DNA of 29,823 nucleotides from a virus. Of the stretch, positions 26,390 to 29,823 are shown in pieces (positions within the stretch are counted from its first letter, which is position 1; every line of letters starts with the position of its first letter). The stretch lies in IMG/VR virus record IMGVR_UViG_3300037137_002469, positions 1-29,823 of that record; one strand, written 5' to 3'. The translations under genes were made by a program, and so were the position numbers. The notes below the pieces were generated by a model. It worked only from the letters and a program-made list of their open reading frames with translations. It made no database searches and had not been told where the DNA came from.

Positions 26390-28503
26390 CCCTGCGCCTC
26401 GGCGGTGTCCATCCAGTCGAGCTCGCGCGAGAGCTCAACGATCCCGGCGCGCCAGTCCAGCACGCGCATGGTCAGCGGCCCGGCCGCCCTGCCGCTCAGC
26501 GGGATGATCGCCTCGGGCCCGGCCTCGCCCGCGAGGATGGTCGTCGGCTTCGTGACGATGCCGCCAGCCGCGAGCGGGTACGGGGTCTTGACGTCGCCGT
26601 CCCTGCCGCCCGGGAACGACGGGCTGGCCGTGATCGACACCTGGAGCTCGAGGTTCGGGTTGCGGTGCAGGTTCTCCCACATGGCGTTGACGGGGCTAAG
26701 GTGGCCGACCACGGTATCGAGCTGCGTGTTCAGGTTGTCGACGTTCGTCTGCGTCTGGGTCACGAGCGTGTCCTGCTGCTTCAGCTGCTTCGTGATCTGC
26801 GCCTTCTCCTTGTCGGTACCCTGCACCCACGCATCGACGACCTCGGCAGGCTGCGCGAGCAGCCGCGCCTTCTGCGCCGGCGTCAGGCCCTGCGTCGAGG
26901 TCACGACGGCGACGTCGTTGGCCCAGCGCTTCAGGCGGCCGGTCTGCGCGTCTAGGCCGCGGATCACGTTCTTGACCGTCTTCCAGAAGTCCTTCTTGAA
27001 GTCGTCGAGACTGCCCTTCACGCTGTCTGTCGACGCGGCGACCGTCTCCTTGAAGGCATCCCACGCGTCGTTGGACATCTTCGCGAAGTTCTTCTCCACG
27101 CCGCCCAGCTTGTTCAGGTGCTTGATCGACTCGCCCGTCGTCGCGTTCAGTCGCTGGAGGGCCTCCTTCTCGAGCTTCACCGCGGTCGCCGAGTCGCCGG
27201 TGGCCTGCGCGTGCCTGATGGCCGCGGCCTCGGCGTCGCTCAGGACGTTCGGCGTCTCCTGGAGCTTGACGATGACGTCCTCGATGGTCTTGCCGAAGGC
27301 GTCGAGCACGGTCTGGTCTCCGTTGAACTTGTCTGCGAAGCCGGTGTCGCCCGTCACGTCCTTGACGGCGACCTGGAGGTCCTTCAGCTTGATCGTCCCG
27401 GCGACGACGCCGTCCGCCCACTTCTGACCCATCTCGTCGTCCATGTTCAAGAAGGCGTGCAGCTTGACGAGCGCCAGGCCGGTGAGCGCGACCGCCGCGA
27501 CGAACACGCCCGAGGCGAAGGCCGCGGACTCGAAGGCCGTCGTCAGTGCGTAGGTCGCCGCGGTGGCCAGGCCAGACTCGGCGATGTCCGCGGCGAGGAA
27601 CCCGATCCACCCGACCAGGCCAGCGATGGCCGCGGTGATGGAGGCCACGAACGAGCTGCCCATCACGAAGGAGAACGCGGTCAGGGCCAGCGTCGCCAGG
27701 CCGAGCGCGATGGCCAGCTCGCGAACCGGCTTAGGCAGCGCACCGATGAGCTTGACCGCCTCCTTCATGCCGCCCTCGATGAACCGGCCGACGATGATGT
27801 TGAACTGGTTCCAGTAGTTGCCGAGTCGCTGCGTCAGGGTCGAGGTCGAGGCGGCCGCGCCGTTGTACTTCTCCTGGATGGCCGTGATCTCGAGCTGCGT
27901 GGCGGCCTGCTGCTTCCCCGCGGCGACCAGGTCGAGAACCTTCTGGGCCTGGTCGTCGGTCAGCGCGCCGAACTTCTGGAGCATCGGGATGGCCTTCTGC
28001 GGCACGTTCAGGATGGACGGGCCGAGGGACCTCATGAGCATCTGCGCGGACTTGCCCGTCGCAGACGCCATGTCCGTCAGGCCGCCCGTGATCTTCTCGA
28101 TCCAGCTCGCGGCATCCGGGCCCAGCGCCTCGAAGAAGGCCGAGCCCATCACCGTCAGCTTCGACCCCATGGCGACGATCGAGTCCTGGTTGATACCCGT
28201 CGCGATCGAGAACTCCCTCGACCAGTCGAGGATGCCCTGCAGGCCCGGACCCTGCCCGATCTTCTCGAGCCCGTACTCCAGGCGGTTCGACGCGGCCTCC
28301 AGCTCGTCGAACGCCTCCAGCGACTTCTTGCCGAACGAGAGCAGCAGAGCACCGCCCATGATGAGCCCGATGGACTTGCCAATACCGGCGACCTTGGACT
28401 TGACGCCACCCAGCGAGCTCTCCACGCCCGCAGCGGTCTTGGCGCCGAACCCCGTCATCTGGGGAACGACGTCGATGTACGCGGTTCCTGCTAGGACTCC
28501 CAC
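26383..28503 (-). CDS. Tape measure protein
   Basis: 706 residues from GTG 28503, behind AAGGAG and overlapping the frameshifted chaperone by 13 bases. Typical parts are the VLAGTAYIDVVPQMTGF start, helical repeats, a hydrophobic stretch (about 255-350) and the C-terminal AGEAGPEAIIPLSG (about 658-671). It sets tail length and may help DNA entry; at about 0.15 nm per residue the tail would be near 105 nm. No lysozyme or peptidase domain is visible. Confidence 0.92.
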   Translation of the reverse strand: MGVLAGTAYIDVVPQMTGFGAKTAAGVESSLGGVKSKVAGIGKSIGLIMGGALLLSFGKKSLEAFDELEAASNRLEYGLEKIGQGPGLQGILDWSREFSIATGINQDSIVAMGSKLTVMGSAFFEALGPDAASWIEKITGGLTDMASATGKSAQMLMRSLGPSILNVPQKAIPMLQKFGALTDDQAQKVLDLVAAGKQQAATQLEITAIQEKYNGAAASTSTLTQRLGNYWNQFNIIVGRFIEGGMKEAVKLIGALPKPVRELAIALGLATLALTAFSFVMGSSFVASITAAIAGLVGWIGFLAADIAESGLATAATYALTTAFESAAFASGVFVAAVALTGLALVKLHAFLNMDDEMGQKWADGVVAGTIKLKDLQVAVKDVTGDTGFADKFNGDQTVLDAFGKTIEDVIVKLQETPNVLSDAEAAAIRHAQATGDSATAVKLEKEALQRLNATTGESIKHLNKLGGVEKNFAKMSNDAWDAFKETVAASTDSVKGSLDDFKKDFWKTVKNVIRGLDAQTGRLKRWANDVAVVTSTQGLTPAQKARLLAQPAEVVDAWVQGTDKEKAQITKQLKQQDTLVTQTQTNVDNLNTQLDTVVGHLSPVNAMWENLHRNPNLELQVSITASPSFPGGRDGDVKTPYPLAAGGIVTKPTTILAGEAGPEAIIPLSGRAAGPLTMRVLDWRAGIVELSRELDWMDTAEAQGW

Positions 28504-29230
28504 GGCGCCTGCTCCTTCACCACTGCGAGCCAGTCTTGACCGACGAACGCGGCAAGCTCCTTGGCCTCGTCCCTCGGTCGCTCAGGCTCGACCTGCTCCA
28601 CGACCTTTGCCATGCCAGGCCTCGGGACTCGGACCGCCTCCGGCACGCCCGTCCCGCGCTTCGAGTTGGCCTGCAGGAACATCCTGTTGCCCAGGTCGAC
28701 GGCCTCGACCAGGACGGCGAGTAGCTCCGTCGACTCCGTCCAGCGCCAGCCCTCCGGGTCCAGGGAGCGATGCAGTGCGGACCCGGGCGGGAGTCCGCAG
28801 ACCAGGACCCAGAGCCGGCGCGCGCCGAAGGTGCGCAGCGCGTCGCGCAGGTCCAGGCCGTAGGCCGCGAGGAAGTCGGCCTCGAGAGCGTCGCCGTGCT
28901 CATCTACGACGCTGCCGAGGCCGCTGATTCCCCCGAGCTCATCCCGTAGGCCACGAGCAGCTCGTCCATGAGCTCGGTCAGGTCGTCGAGCGACGGACCG
29001 ACCGCCATGAACGCATCGTACTCGTCGCCCAGGAGCTGCTTGAACACAGCGCTGACGGCCGCGATGGAGTCGGCGCCGGACGACTCGCGCGTGAGTGACA
29101 CCAGCGTCACGACGACGTCGAAGGGCAGCTCGACGGGGAAGTCGAACGTCTTCGCGCCGAGCTTGACCCTGATGGGCGCGCGGTTAGCCTCGCGTTGCCT
29201 GGCGGCACGCTTCTTGTTGAGGTCGATCAT
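28491..29230 (-). CDS. Tail assembly chaperone, frameshifted long form (G-T)
   Basis: Predicted 246 residues made by a -1 shift in GGGGGAA (28934-28928). After the shared first 100 residues the text changes to GISGLGSVVDEHGDALEADF and AAYGLDLRDALRTFGARRLW, ending WES at 28493-28491. This segment has the Leu-rich, WVLVCGLPPGSALHRSL pattern expected of the T domain, while the same region in other frames is Arg/Ser-rich noise. The G-T protein should load tail subunits onto the tape measure, as in lambda. Confidence 0.82.
28904..29230 (-). CDS. Tail assembly chaperone, short form (G)
   Basis: 108 residues from ATG 29230 (GTG three codons upstream is an alternative; a G-rich stretch precedes both). 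The protein has a basic N-terminus, KTFDFPVELPFDVVVTLVSL, and ends SSGESAASAAS. Its place between the major tail and tape measure genes, and the shift signal near its 3' end, identify it. Confidence 0.82.
   Translation of the reverse strand: MIDLNKKRAARQREANRAPIRVKLGAKTFDFPVELPFDVVVTLVSLTRESSGADSIAAVSAVFKQLLGDEYDAFMAVGPSLDDLTELMDELLVAYGMSSGESAASAAS
28928..28934 (-). other. Slippery site for -1 frameshift
   Basis: GGGGGAA on the minus strand, read in frame zero as TCG GGG GAA. After a -1 slip on GGG the ribosome reads GGA ATC and enters the T frame, which is open for 146 codons. It lies 22 bases before the short-form stop. Confidence 0.75.
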
Positions 29231-29242
29231 CAACCCCACCCC

Positions 29243-29806
29243 CTACAACGACGACGTGAACGCCGGGTCGTCGGTGAACAGGGTGTAGGCGGAGGTCACG
29301 CCGTCGGACAGCGCCGAGAACGAGATGGCCAGGTCCGCGGGCGAGGTCCTCTGGAGCTGCGCCTCGGTGTTGGCGGTCGCGATCCCGCGCGGCACGTACA
29401 GCATGTACCTCTTGATCCCGTCGGCCCAGGTCAGGGTCAGCGAGCGCTCGTCGATCGTGCTCGGGTCCGGCGGGGTGAACTTCCAACCACCGGAGTTGTT
29501 CACGACGGAGCCGCCGCCGAAGGCGAAGGGAACGTTGTCCTGGTTCCACTGCCTCATCGCGAAGTCCACCATGAACTCGCGCGCGGTCAGGATGCGCCTG
29601 ATCGGGTAGAACGACTGCCACGCACCGATGTTCTCGATGGTCTTCGCATCGGTGAGCTTCGCGCCGTCCTCGCTGACGAAGCCGAGCTCCACCCAGGGAG
29701 TCACGAGTGGCGAGTTGATGTTCGTCGGTGCGGTCGCGCTGGTGGGGCCGACGTAGATCTTGCCCGTCGCGCCGACCACTACCTCGGTAACGTTGTTCCC
29801 TGCCAT
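29243..29806 (-). CDS. Major tail protein
   Basis: 187 residues from ATG 29806, behind AGAGGAGG. MAGNNVTEVVVGATGKIYVGPT, WVELGFVSEDGAKLTD and IRRILTAREFMVDFAMRQWN (each shown in part) match the actinophage major tail tube family: a beta-sandwich with the conserved early VGATGKIYVGP and later FT/LTWADG segments. It directly precedes the chaperone pair in transcription order. It polymerises into the tail tube. Upstream genes lie past the window edge. Confidence 0.85.
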   Translation of the reverse strand: MAGNNVTEVVVGATGKIYVGPTSATAPTNINSPLVTPWVELGFVSEDGAKLTDAKTIENIGAWQSFYPIRRILTAREFMVDFAMRQWNQDNVPFAFGGGSVVNNSGGWKFTPPDPSTIDERSLTLTWADGIKRYMLYVPRGIATANTEAQLQRTSPADLAISFSALSDGVTSAYTLFTDDPAFTSSL

Positions 29807-29823
29807 GCTTCACCCTCCTCTGG

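Noticed and set aside
28517-28903. Alternative frame downstream of the tail chaperone short form
   Set aside because: Its product is Arg/Ser/Trp-rich noise. The -1 frame shows the Leu-rich T-domain pattern instead.

Overview
The window looks like the middle of the genome of a GC-rich, double-stranded DNA tailed phage with siphovirus morphology. The base composition, frequent GTG starts, strong purine-rich ribosome sites, near-universal use of TGA in overlapping stop/start junctions, and the gene families present (Gp37-like tail protein, DUF932, endonuclease VII, prim-pol/helicase) all point to an actinobacterial host. I cannot name the host or phage. Every gene I accept is on the minus strand, so transcription runs from high to low coordinates. 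Most genes are packed with 4-base ATGA or GTGA overlaps, and this let me support several very short genes. No integrase, tRNA, CRISPR array or insertion sequence was seen. Head genes and terminase would lie beyond the right end.

Right to left: the late region (29806 to 19034) carries the major tail protein, a tail assembly chaperone pair joined by a -1 frameshift, the tape measure protein, four minor tail proteins (a Gp37-like protein, a fibronectin-like protein and two LamG-containing adhesin-like proteins), a zinc peptidase of the M15/extensin type (probable endolysin) and three small membrane proteins that probably include the holin.

An intergenic junction near 18900-19030 separates this from a second block (18895 to 16967): a CxxC/helix-turn-helix-like protein, a calcineurin-like metallophosphoesterase, and small zinc-binding and basic proteins. 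A repeated promoter near 16880-16945 then opens a block containing a zinc-ribbon amidoligase, a class-I glutamine amidotransferase fused to a C2H2-like finger, a truncated and exactly duplicated piece of the metallophosphoesterase, a DUF932 protein, a thymidylate-synthase homologue whose pyrimidine-specifying Asn is replaced by Asp, a short UDG-superfamily protein, a HAD nucleotidase and a dATP/dGTP diphosphohydrolase-like protein. Replication follows: Cas4/RecB-like nuclease, a possible ssDNA-binding protein, prim-pol/helicase, endonuclease VII, family A DNA polymerase and a MazG-like enzyme. The left 4.6 kb is a string of very small genes, many with Cys/His clusters and two with single membrane segments, driven at least partly by two more copies of the same promoter.

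The most interesting points are: (1) the amidoligase/amidotransferase pair sitting with a dCMP-type TS homologue, which suggests (inference only) a nucleotide or DNA/peptide modification pathway; (2) a family of three phage promoters with an identical geometry, in which the -10 box ends six bases before an ATG, suggesting leaderless mRNAs, with a conserved upstream box that is sometimes tandem; (3) a base-perfect 184-nt partial duplication of the metallophosphoesterase with an in-frame 24-nt deletion, set up as a translationally coupled mini-gene; and (4) an inverted repeat that can mask the ribosome site of the TS-like gene.
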